16,180 bases of DNA, from positions 1-16,180 of the forward strand of contig JASGEH010000195.1 of assembly GCA_047606565.1 (NCBI GenBank), given 5' to 3'. A program made the translations under genes and the position numbers. A model generated the notes under the pieces. The model was given only the letters and a program-made list of their open reading frames with translations. It was not told the DNA's origin and searched no databases. The DNA is from Comamonas_F sp047606565. GTDB lineage: Bacteria > Pseudomonadota > Gammaproteobacteria > Burkholderiales > Burkholderiaceae_C. Every line of letters begins with the position of its first letter. Within the stretch, counting starts at the first letter, position 1. This document shows, in pieces, positions 7,914 to 15,995 of the stretch.

Positions 7914-9185
7914 ATGCGTGCAGCCCTCTGGTTCCTGATCCTCTTCGCCGTGGCGGTTGCGCTGGCGCTCTTCGCCGGGCCCAACGCCAGCAGCGTCACC
8001 GTCTTCTACGCCCCCTACCGGGTCGACCTCTCGCTCAACCTGGTGCTGGTGCTGCTGCTGGCGGCCTTCGGCCTGCTGCACGTCGCGCTGCGCGCGCTGG
8101 CCGCGCTGTTCGAGCTGCCGCGCCAGGCCCGGCGCTGGCGTGCCCAGCAAAAGGAGCGCGCCATGCACACCGCCTTGCTGGAGGCCCAGACCCACTTGCT
8201 GGCTGGCCGCTTCCTGCGCGCGCGCAAGTCGGCCGACCTCGCCTTGCACCAGGAGGCCTCGCTGCGCGAGCAGGTCGGCGCCGTGCCGCACGGCCCGCAG
8301 GTGCGCGGCCTGGCCCACGTGGTGGCCGCCGATGGCGCGCATGCGCTGCAGGACGTCGCCGCGCGCGACCAGCACCTGCAACAGCTGCTGGACGACACTG
8401 AGATCGCGCGCGAGAACGAAATCGCCGAAGGCGCGCGGCTGCGTGCGGCCAACTGGGCGCTCGATGACCAGCGGCCCGACGACGCGCTGCGCTGGCTCGA
8501 ACAACTGCCGCAGGGCGTCTCGCGCCGCATGGCCACGCAGCGCGTGCGCCTGAAGGCCGCGCGCCTGGCGCGCCAGCCCGCCGTGGCCCTGGAGACCGCG
8601 CGCGTCTTGATCCGCCACCGCGCCTACACGGCCGATGCGGGCGCCAGCCTGCTCAAGAGCCTGGCCGGCGAGGTGTTGCGCCAGGCGCACGACTTCGACC
8701 AGCTCGAAGCGGCCTGGCAGGCGCTGGAGCCGGCCGAGCGGTTGGTTCCCGAGATCGCCAGCATCGCCGCCGAGCGCGCCTTGCGCCTGGCCGCCGAGGG
8801 CGAGTCGGCGCCGGCCCTGGCCGCCGCGCGGCGCTGGCTGGAGGGCGTGTGGCCGCAGTACGAGAGCATGTCCGCGTCCACCCAGGAACGCTTCGTCGGC
8901 CTGCTGGAAGCCACGTTGGACGCCAGCGACACCGCGTGGCTGGCTCGCATCGAAGCCGCCCAGACCCGCCGCCCGCACGACGCCCACCTGCAATACCTGG
9001 CCGGCATGGCCTGCGTGCGCCGCCAGCTCTGGGGCAAGGCCCAGCAACTGCTCGGCCACGCCAGCAGCGGCCTGACCAACGCCCGCATGCGCCGCCATGT
9101 CTGGCTCACGCTGGCGGCCATCGCCAGCGACCGCGGCGATGCCGACACCGCCCAGGCCGCCATCCAGCAGGCCGCCAGGATCTGA
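7914..9185 (+). CDS. hemY: HemY-like membrane TPR protein of the heme operon
   Basis: Protein of 423 residues. Two hydrophobic segments lie at about residues 3-22 and 41-66, followed by a basic stretch (RQARRWRAQQKERA), so the rest probably faces one side of the inner membrane as a helical-repeat domain. The remaining ~330 residues are Ala/Leu-rich helices consistent with tetratricopeptide-like repeats (for example AARLARQPAVALETARVLI and LEAAWQALEPAERLVPEIA). This is the proteobacterial HemY of the hemCDXY operon, not the protoporphyrinogen oxidase called HemY in Bacillus. It is inferred to act in late heme synthesis, with the biochemical role unsettled. It starts 13 bases after hemX and ends 45 bases before dnaQ. 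Confidence 0.9.
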   Translation: MRAALWFLILFAVAVALALFAGPNASSVTVFYAPYRVDLSLNLVLVLLLAAFGLLHVALRALAALFELPRQARRWRAQQKERAMHTALLEAQTHLLAGRFLRARKSADLALHQEASLREQVGAVPHGPQVRGLAHVVAADGAHALQDVAARDQHLQQLLDDTEIARENEIAEGARLRAANWALDDQRPDDALRWLEQLPQGVSRRMATQRVRLKAARLARQPAVALETARVLIRHRAYTADAGASLLKSLAGEVLRQAHDFDQLEAAWQALEPAERLVPEIASIAAERALRLAAEGESAPALAAARRWLEGVWPQYESMSASTQERFVGLLEATLDASDTAWLARIEAAQTRRPHDAHLQYLAGMACVRRQLWGKAQQLLGHASSGLTNARMRRHVWLTLAAIASDRGDADTAQAAIQQAARI

Positions 9186-9230
9186 AGCCCATCGGGCCGC
9201 GCGTGCGGTCCGCCCACCGAACCAGCCAAC

Positions 9231-9959
9231 ATGCGCCAAATCGTCCTGGACACCGAAACCACCGGCCTGTCGGCCGCCACCGGCGACCGCATCCTGGAAG
9301 TCGGCTGCGTCGAGATCGTCGACCGCCGCCTGACGGGCAACAACCGGCACTACTACATCAACCCCGAACGCGACAGCCACGAAGAGGCGCTGCGCGTGCA
9401 CGGCATCACCAGCGAATTCCTGGCCGACAAGCCCAAGTTCGCCGAAATCGCCGACGAGCTGTTCGGCTACCTGCAGGGTGCCGAAGTCATCATCCACAAC
9501 GCGCCCTTCGACGTCGGCTTCCTCGACAAGGAACTCGCGCTGCTCGGCCGCGGCCCGTTTCGCGGCATCGCCGCGCGCGTGATCGACACCTACGCGCTGG
9601 CCAAGGAAATCTTCCCCGGCAAGCGCAACTCCCTCGACGCGCTGTGCGACCGCCTCGGCGTCAACAACGCCAACCGCGTCCTCCACGGCGCGCTGCTCGA
9701 CGCCGAGCTGCTGGCCGACGTCTACATCAACATGACCCGGGGCCAGAACGCCCTGGGCATCGACGTCGAGGAGAAGAACCCGACCTCGGCGCATGTCGAC
9801 CTCGAACGCATCGACTTCTCGGCCCTGGTGCTGCCCGTCATAGACGCAACCCCGCAGGAACTGGCCGCGCACCAGACCGTCCTGACGGAACTCGACAAAT
9901 CCAGTGGCGGCAAGACAATCTGGCGCCAGCTTGAAACAGTCTCTGAATCTGTGCCATAA
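9231..9959 (+). CDS. dnaQ: DNA polymerase III epsilon subunit (3'-5' proofreading exonuclease)
   Basis: DEDDh-family exonuclease that removes misincorporated bases within the replicative polymerase core. It has 242 residues, matching E. coli DnaQ (243). Exo I is IVLDTETTGL with Asp7 and Glu9; Exo II is HNAPFDVGFL with Asp94; Exo III is LHGALLDAELLADVY with His152 and Asp157. All catalytic residues are intact. GQNALGI at 171-177 sits where the E. coli sliding-clamp-binding motif lies and fits its pattern (Q first, Leu fourth). The last ~60 residues match the tail that binds the alpha subunit. In this group it follows the hem operon. Its last codons contain the promoter of the downstream tRNA gene, and its TAA stop (9957-9959) is part of that promoter's -10 box. 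Confidence 0.96.
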   Translation: MRQIVLDTETTGLSAATGDRILEVGCVEIVDRRLTGNNRHYYINPERDSHEEALRVHGITSEFLADKPKFAEIADELFGYLQGAEVIIHNAPFDVGFLDKELALLGRGPFRGIAARVIDTYALAKEIFPGKRNSLDALCDRLGVNNANRVLHGALLDAELLADVYINMTRGQNALGIDVEEKNPTSAHVDLERIDFSALVLPVIDATPQELAAHQTVLTELDKSSGGKTIWRQLETVSESVP

Positions 9960-9960
9960 T
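9931..9960 (+). promoter_or_regulatory. Promoter of tRNA-Val, inside the 3' end of dnaQ
   Basis: TTGAAA (9931-9936) and CATAAT (9955-9960) are close to sigma-70 consensus and are 18 bases apart. The expected start of transcription, about 9967, is just upstream of the first tRNA base at 9970. The -10 box overlaps the dnaQ stop codon TAA (9957-9959). The surrounding sequence becomes clearly more AT-rich than the rest of dnaQ. Confidence 0.75.
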
Positions 9961-9969
9961 AGCGGTCTC

Positions 9970-10044
9970 GGGTGATTAGCTCAGCGGTAGAGCACTGCCT
10001 TCACACGGCAGGGGTCGCAGGTTCGAACCCTGCATCACCCACCA
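9970..10044 (+). tRNA. tRNA-Val (anticodon CAC)
   Basis: A complete cloverleaf can be drawn. The acceptor stem GGGTGAT pairs with ATCACCC (10034-10040). The D arm contains TAGCTCAGCGGTAGAGCA. The anticodon stem CTGCC/GGCAG encloses loop TTCACAC, giving anticodon CAC (10002-10004), which reads the valine codon GUG. The T arm has the canonical GGTTCGAACCC. The discriminator base is A (10041) and the 3' CCA is encoded (10042-10044). A sigma-70 promoter lies immediately upstream and an intrinsic terminator 8 bases downstream, so the gene forms its own transcription unit. No integrase or attachment-site duplication was seen. Confidence 0.97.
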
Positions 10045-10052
10045 TCTTGAGG

Positions 10053-10077
10053 AACCCGGCCACGCGCCGGGTTTTTT
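10053..10077 (+). terminator. Rho-independent terminator of the tRNA-Val unit
   Basis: AACCCGGC (10053-10060) pairs perfectly with GCCGGGTT (10066-10073) around a 5-base loop, and a run of six T follows (10072-10077). This is a textbook intrinsic terminator right after the tRNA. On the minus strand the stem is not followed by T, so it would not stop the convergent yqaA transcript. Confidence 0.9.
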
Positions 10078-10170
10078 CGTTTGGGGCCCCGGCTGTCTTC
10101 ACGGGAAAAGCCATTTCTGAGCCCGATCCGAGCCGTTGCCGGAGCCGAGCGCGTCCGCCAGCCGATCCGG

Positions 10171-10635
10171 TCAGAACACGTGCAGCAGCGCCAGCGTCAT
10201 GGTGATGTAGCGGGCCAGCTTGCCGATGGCCATGTAGAGCGTGCAGGGCCAGAAGGGCAGGCGCAGCCAGCCGGCCACGGCAGTGAGGGGGTCGCCCACC
10301 ACCGGCAGCCACGACAGCAGGCAGGCCTTGGGGCCGAAGCGTTGCAGCCAGGCCGAGGCGCGGCTGTGGCTGGCGGAGTGCCGGTACTGGTCGGCCGCCT
10401 TGTGGGCGCCGTAGCCTATCCACCAGTTCAGCATGCCGCCCAGGGTGTTGCCGACGGTCGCCACCAGGATGGCCGGCCACAGCAGGTGCGGGTTGAGCTT
10501 GACCAGGCCGAAGACTGCCGGCTCCGAGCCCAGCGGCAGCAGCGTGGCCGAGACGAAGGCCACCACTAACACCGTGCTCAGGCCGACGTCGGGCAGCGCC
10601 AGCCACTGCAAGAGGGTGTTCATCCAGGTTTCCAT
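10171..10635 (-). CDS. YqaA-like small inner-membrane protein (DedA/VTT-related)
   Basis: Protein of 154 residues, largely hydrophobic. Helices are seen at about residues 15-35 (LSTVLVVAFVSATLLPLGSE), 48-70 (LWPAILVATVGNTLGGMLNW) and the C-terminal third. Family landmarks are the 'ATLLPLGSEP' and 'NTLGGMLNWWIGY' stretches, then RFGPKACLLSWLPVVGDPL, which match the SNARE-associated/DedA-like YqaA group as I recall it. No biochemical function is established for YqaA. The start is uncertain: METWMNT at 10635 or MNTLLQW at 10623. Neither has a good Shine-Dalgarno sequence. A minus-strand TATACT lies just upstream of the first ATG and would give an extremely short leader. Convergent with the tRNA gene. 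Confidence 0.8.
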   Translation of the reverse strand: METWMNTLLQWLALPDVGLSTVLVVAFVSATLLPLGSEPAVFGLVKLNPHLLWPAILVATVGNTLGGMLNWWIGYGAHKAADQYRHSASHSRASAWLQRFGPKACLLSWLPVVGDPLTAVAGWLRLPFWPCTLYMAIGKLARYITMTLALLHVF

Positions 10636-10745
10636 GGGGCGCGAGTATAGGAGGCGCAGTCCGCCGCGCGGGCGGCACGGCGGGCTGCCGCACGGCCACT
10701 GCGGCGGGCGTCCGACGTGCGTGGGCGCGGCGGTGTGCCTGGTGT

Positions 10746-10780
10746 TTCGGATACGGGGGGCAGAAGGGCTATACTCTGCC
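10746..10780 (+). promoter_or_regulatory. Putative dusB promoter with an inverted repeat around its -10 box
   Basis: TATACT at 10770-10775 is a good -10 box; a weak -35 candidate TTCGGA (10746-10751) is 18 bases upstream. GGCAGA (10759-10764) and TCTGCC (10775-10780) are perfect inverted repeats bracketing the -10, which could be an operator. Transcription would begin near 10782, leaving a leader of about 120 bases before dusB. The remaining ~110 bases between this and the yqaA start hold no supported gene. Confidence 0.4.
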
Positions 10781-10904
10781 TCTTTTTTCAGCAAGGCCGG
10801 AGGGTCCGGGCGTACCGCGCCGGCACCGTCCAGCCTGCGGGCGCGGTGCCTGCCGCCGCCTGTGGCCTGCCTCATTTCTTCGTCGCCCCCGTTTTTCCAG
10901 TTTC

Positions 10905-11978
10905 ATGCGGATCGGTTCCATTCCATTGCCCAACCGGCTGTTCGTCGCGCCCATGGCCGGCGTGACCGACCGGCCGTTTCGCCAGTTGTGCAAGCAACTG
11001 GGGGCGGGCTATGCCGTGAGCGAGATGGTGACGTCGCGGCGCGAGCTGTGGAACAGCCTCAAGACCTCGCGCCGCGCCAATCATGAGGGCGAGTCGGCGC
11101 CGATCGCGGTGCAGATCGCCGGCACCGAGGCGGCCGAGATGGCCGACGCCGCGCGCTACAACATCGACCGGGGCGCGCAGGTCATCGACATCAACATGGG
11201 CTGCCCGGCCAAGAAGGTGTGCAACAAGTGGGCCGGTTCGGCGCTGATGCAGGACGAGCCGCTGGCGCTGGCCATCGTCGAGGCGGTGGTGGGCGCCTGC
11301 GCGCCGCACGGCGTGCCGGTCACGCTCAAGATGCGCACCGGCTGGAGCGCGCAGCACCGCAACGCCGTGGCGATCGCCCGCGCGGCCGAGGCGGCGGGCG
11401 TGCAGATGCTCACCATCCACGGCCGCACGCGCGAGCAGGGCTACAAGGGGCGCGCCGAGTACGAGACCGTCGCCGCCGTGAAAGGCGCCGTGGGCGTGCC
11501 GGTGGTGGTCAATGGCGACATCGACAGTCCCGAGCAGGCCCGCCTGGCGCTGGCCGCCAGCGGCGCCGATGCGCTGATGGTGGGCCGCGCGGCGCAGGGG
11601 CGGCCGTGGATCTTCCGCGAGATCGCGCATTTCCTGGACACCGGCGAGCACCTGCCGCCCCCGGCCGTGGCCGAGGTGCGCGCGTTGCTGCTCGACCACC
11701 TGCAGGCGCATTACGCGCTGTACGGCGAGTTCAGCGGCGTGCGCAGCGCGCGCAAGCACATCGGCTGGTACGTGCGCGCGCTGCCGGGCGGCGAGGCCTT
11801 TCGCCAGCGCATGAACGCGCTGGGCGAGGCCCAAGATCAGTGGCGGGCGGTGCGCGACTATTTTGACGAACTGGCCCTGAGCCACGAACGCCTGCCGCAG
11901 CCTCCCGCAGGCCTGCTGAAAACAGACACAACAAGCATCAATCCCGAGGAAGATATGAAGATGGAGCTCTGTGCATGA
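10905..11978 (+). CDS. dusB: tRNA-dihydrouridine synthase B
   Basis: FMN-dependent enzyme that reduces specific uridines of tRNA to dihydrouridine. The protein has 357 residues. The TIM-barrel start reads LPNRLFVAPMAGVTDRPFRQL; VQIAGTEAAEMADAA follows; then DINMGCPAKKVCNKWAGSAL with the catalytic Cys100. TLKMRTGW and TIHGRTREQGYKGRA are the substrate and FMN-contacting segments, and NGDIDSPEQA plus GADALMVGRAAQGRPWIF complete the flavin phosphate site. The helical tRNA-binding C-terminal domain includes RKHIGWYV. No Shine-Dalgarno sequence is visible before ATG 10905; the leader is pyrimidine-rich. The last ~25 residues extend beyond the usual domain. The TGA overlaps the fis ATG (ATGA, 11975-11978), so dusB-fis is an operon as in enterobacteria. 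Confidence 0.95.
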   Translation: MRIGSIPLPNRLFVAPMAGVTDRPFRQLCKQLGAGYAVSEMVTSRRELWNSLKTSRRANHEGESAPIAVQIAGTEAAEMADAARYNIDRGAQVIDINMGCPAKKVCNKWAGSALMQDEPLALAIVEAVVGACAPHGVPVTLKMRTGWSAQHRNAVAIARAAEAAGVQMLTIHGRTREQGYKGRAEYETVAAVKGAVGVPVVVNGDIDSPEQARLALAASGADALMVGRAAQGRPWIFREIAHFLDTGEHLPPPAVAEVRALLLDHLQAHYALYGEFSGVRSARKHIGWYVRALPGGEAFRQRMNALGEAQDQWRAVRDYFDELALSHERLPQPPAGLLKTDTTSINPEEDMKMELCA

Positions 11979-12211
11979 GCAAGAAAAACATCGAGGAGTG
12001 CGTGCGCGATAGCCTGGAAGGCTATTTCGACGACCTGCGCGGCGAGGAGCCGCACGGCCTGCACGACATGCTCACCCGCATGGTCGAGCGCCCGCTGCTG
12101 GAGGTGGTGATGGCGCGCGCCGACCACAACCAGTCGCGCGCGGCCGAGTGGCTCGGACTCAACCGCAACACGCTGCGCAAGAAGCTGCTCGACCACAAGC
12201 TGATCAAGTAA
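11975..12211 (+). CDS. fis: Fis-family nucleoid-associated DNA-binding protein
   Basis: Small homodimeric DNA-bending protein of 78 residues that shapes the nucleoid and influences rRNA, tRNA and many other promoters. This is shorter than E. coli Fis (98) and typical of beta-proteobacteria. The C-terminal helix-turn-helix is clear: NQSRAAEWLGLNRNTLRKKL at residues 52-71, with the characteristic RAAEWLGLNRNTLRKKL recognition region. The N-terminal ~45 residues form the dimerisation helices. The start ATG overlaps the dusB stop by four bases. A GGAG at 11963-11966 lies 8 bases upstream and AGGAAG slightly before it, so it also has its own initiation signals. The pairing with dusB is conserved in proteobacteria and supports the call over other Fis-type domains such as those in NtrC activators. 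Confidence 0.94.
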   Translation: MSKKNIEECVRDSLEGYFDDLRGEEPHGLHDMLTRMVERPLLEVVMARADHNQSRAAEWLGLNRNTLRKKLLDHKLIK

Positions 12212-12281
12212 CGGCCGGCACCCCATTCCAGGCCCCCTTTCCAGCCCCCCCCTTTTTCCGTTTCCCGACCTTCGCCAGACC

Positions 12282-13892
<1,611 letters not shown>

Positions 13893-13898
13893 GAGGCC

Positions 13899-13913
13899 CC
13901 GGGCTGGGCCCGG
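13899..13913 (+). terminator. Short GC hairpin after purH (weak terminator candidate)
   Basis: CCGGGC (13899-13904) pairs with GCCCGG (13908-13913) around a 3-base loop, 6 bases after the purH stop. No T-run follows within ten bases, so it is not a convincing intrinsic terminator and may only be a stabilising 3' structure. Confidence 0.25.
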
Positions 13914-13925
13914 ATGGATGGCGTC

Positions 13926-13980
13926 GAATTTGTCACAATTTCATGCGACGTTAACTTTTGGACGCCATAATCTGAATCTG
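13926..13980 (+). promoter_or_regulatory. AT-rich putative promoter/operator region of the lyase gene
   Basis: This block is distinctly AT-richer than its neighbours. It contains the near-palindrome TTGTCACAA (13930-13938), the run GTTAACTTTTGG, and CATAAT (13966-13971), a good -10 candidate. A well-placed -35 for CATAAT is not evident, which would suit an activator-dependent promoter. It lies 110-165 bases before the lyase start. The regulator is unknown; the sequence does not resemble the KdgR box as I know it. Confidence 0.4.
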
Positions 13981-14089
13981 GCAAATGCTCCCCTGTCTCT
14001 GGCCCTTTTCGGCCAGGGCGAGTGGGCTTTTCAAGGCCGTCGCTGATGGCACCCGCAGGGGCGTGCCATTCGTCCAAGCGAGGCCATCC

Positions 14090-15769
14090 ATGTTCACGTT
14101 CAGAGGCACGCGTACCCGCGTGCTGGGTTTTCTTTGGGTGCTGGTTGCCGGCCTGTTGGCACCGACCATCGCCAGCGCCGGTACCTTCGGGCTCACGTCC
14201 ACGACCAAGTACTACGTGGTCGATACCGGCGCGGGCCTGGTCTTCAAGATTCGCCGCCTCGACTCGGGCAGCAACCAGCAGGCCGGCGGCGACCTGGCCT
14301 CGATCGTCTACAACGGCGTGCAGTACCAGGACCAGTCGCGCGGCAGCCAGCTCAACCTGGGCGCTGATTCGCTCTACGACGATGGCACTGACGCCACCGT
14401 CGAGGCCGAACAGGTCGACGACGACCACATCAAGATCACCGTCACCCAGGGCGATCTGATCCACTACTACCTGGCCGTGAAGGGCGAAGCCCGGATCTAC
14501 ATGGGCACGGTGTTCACGTCCGAACCCCAGAACGGCTACGTCCGCTACATCGTGCGCGTGCCGTATGCGAAGCTGCCCTATGGCCCCGAGGCCTCCGACA
14601 TGAACAATGCCACGGTGTCGGTCGAGTCGGAGGACATCTCCGCGCTGACCACGGGCGAGACCCGCTCCAAGCACTATTCCGGCCTGCGTGCCAAGGACTG
14701 GAGCTACATCGGCGCCACGGGCAGCGACATCGGTATGTGGATGGTACGCGGCAACAGCGAGGGCATGTCGGGCGGGCCGTTCTACCGCTGCCTGAACAAC
14801 CGCGCCGGCACCGACCAGGAGATCACCTACATGATCAACTACGGCATGGCACAGACCGAGGACTTCCGCTTCGGCATCCTCAACACCTATGCGCTGGTCT
14901 TCACCGACGGCAGCGCGCCGGACACCGATGCCATCGACTTCTCGTGGATGGCCGACATGGGCCTGGAGGGCTACCTGAGTGCCGACGGGCGCGGCGCGGT
15001 CAGCGGCAGCGTGACCAGCGGCATCGATACGTCCACCTACGAATACACCGTCGGTCTGAGCAACGACGAGGCCCAGTACTGGGGTGATGTCAGCGCCAGC
15101 GACGGCAGCTTCTCGATCGCCAGCGTGCGGCCGGGCGACTACACGCTGAAGGTCTACAAGAACGAGCTGGCGGTCTACACCGGCACGGCCACCGTCAGCG
15201 CGGGCGAGACCACCGCCACAGGCGATATCACGGTCACGGGCGACCCTTCCGACGACACCGCGCTGTGGCGCATTGGCGACTGGGACGGCACGCCCGGCGA
15301 GTTCCTCAACGCCACCAATGTCATCGCGATGCACCCATCCGACCCCCGCCTGTCGTCGTGGTCGCCGGGCGACTACGTGGTCGGCGAGTCCGAGGACGCC
15401 ACCGGCTTTCCCGCCTACCAGTGGAAGGACGTCAACAACAGCCAGGTGATCACCTTCACGCTGACCTCCGACGAGATCGTGAAGTCCACCGTGCGCGTGG
15501 GCATCACGGTGGCCTATGGCAGCGCGCGACCGCGCATCGTCGTCAACGACTGGACCTCGACGGCGCCCTCGGCCTCCACCCAGCCTGATACGCGCAGCCT
15601 GACCGTGGGCACTTACCGTGGCAACAACAAGACCTACAGCTTTACCGTCCCGGCCTCGGCCCTGCAGGTGGGTGAGAACACGCTGACGCTGAAACTGATC
15701 AGTGGCGCCTCGGGTTCCGATTACCTGAGTCCGGGCGTGGCCTACGACGCCATTGATTTCCTGCAATAG
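14090..15769 (+). CDS. Secreted family 4 polysaccharide lyase (rhamnogalacturonan lyase type)
   Basis: Predicted exported enzyme of 559 residues that would cleave the rhamnogalacturonan I backbone of pectin by beta-elimination. Start ATG 14090 is chosen because GCGAGG (14078-14083) precedes it by 6 bases and it begins a good signal peptide: basic start, hydrophobic VLGFLWVLVAGLLA, cleavage after ASA (about residue 30). An in-frame ATG at 13985 would only add an unlikely N-terminus. Domain order matches Aspergillus rhamnogalacturonan lyase as I recall it: a beta-sandwich catalytic domain (about 31-295: FGLTSTTKYYVVDTGAGLVF, TRSKHYSG, SGGPFYR), a fibronectin-III-like domain (about 300-385), and a C-terminal carbohydrate-binding-like domain (about 390-559: WRIGDWDGTPGEFLNA, MHPSDPRLSSW, SGSDYLSPGVAYDAIDFLQ). 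The Lys of TRSK (K194) is kept. A Met (253) stands where fungal enzymes have a catalytic His. No partner genes are nearby. Confidence 0.85.
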   Translation: MFTFRGTRTRVLGFLWVLVAGLLAPTIASAGTFGLTSTTKYYVVDTGAGLVFKIRRLDSGSNQQAGGDLASIVYNGVQYQDQSRGSQLNLGADSLYDDGTDATVEAEQVDDDHIKITVTQGDLIHYYLAVKGEARIYMGTVFTSEPQNGYVRYIVRVPYAKLPYGPEASDMNNATVSVESEDISALTTGETRSKHYSGLRAKDWSYIGATGSDIGMWMVRGNSEGMSGGPFYRCLNNRAGTDQEITYMINYGMAQTEDFRFGILNTYALVFTDGSAPDTDAIDFSWMADMGLEGYLSADGRGAVSGSVTSGIDTSTYEYTVGLSNDEAQYWGDVSASDGSFSIASVRPGDYTLKVYKNELAVYTGTATVSAGETTATGDITVTGDPSDDTALWRIGDWDGTPGEFLNATNVIAMHPSDPRLSSWSPGDYVVGESEDATGFPAYQWKDVNNSQVITFTLTSDEIVKSTVRVGITVAYGSARPRIVVNDWTSTAPSASTQPDTRSLTVGTYRGNNKTYSFTVPASALQVGENTLTLKLISGASGSDYLSPGVAYDAIDFLQ

Positions 15770-15797
15770 TCCCATCGTGCCTGGTGCGCTACATGCG

Positions 15798-15812
15798 CCG
15801 CCGCACCGGCGG
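15798..15812. other. GC hairpin downstream of the lyase gene
   Basis: CCGCCG (15798-15803) and CGGCGG (15807-15812) are perfect inverted repeats with a CAC loop, about 28 bases after the lyase stop. No T-run follows, so intrinsic termination is doubtful. The rest of the 226-base gap up to slyX (15770-15995) holds no supported gene. Confidence 0.25.
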
Positions 15813-15995
15813 ACGTGCCAGTAGATGGGCCCCGTACCGTAAGCCGGTGCCGCGCAGGACCCGCGTGCCGATCTGTTCACCGTCGCAGTCCATCTCGACC
15901 TCGACTGGCCGCGGCGCACGTAGTGGACGCAGGTGTAGGCGCATGCGCAAGAGCGCAGCGCGACCGGCACGCTTCGCAACTGAGGGTTATCGGCA

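Noticed and set aside
7854..9872. 672-codon open frame on the minus strand opposite hemY and dnaQ
   Set aside because: Shadow of two recognised genes; no motif or ribosome-binding site.
9970..10170. tRNA-Val as an integration site for a mobile element
   Set aside because: No integrase gene and no repeat of the tRNA 3' end were seen in the window; a terminator and an ordinary gene follow.
13985..14089. N-terminal extension of the lyase from ATG 13985
   Set aside because: The extra 35 residues have no secretion features and would bury the signal peptide. ATG 14090 has a ribosome-binding site.
15789..15944. 51-codon minus-strand frame (MRLHLRPLRA...PPVRRRM) between slyX and the lyase
   Set aside because: The central part (VEVEMDCDGEQIGTRVLRG) looks somewhat protein-like, but there is no ribosome-binding site, the ends are Arg-rich as expected from GC-rich noncoding DNA, and I recognise no family. 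It could be a gene remnant.
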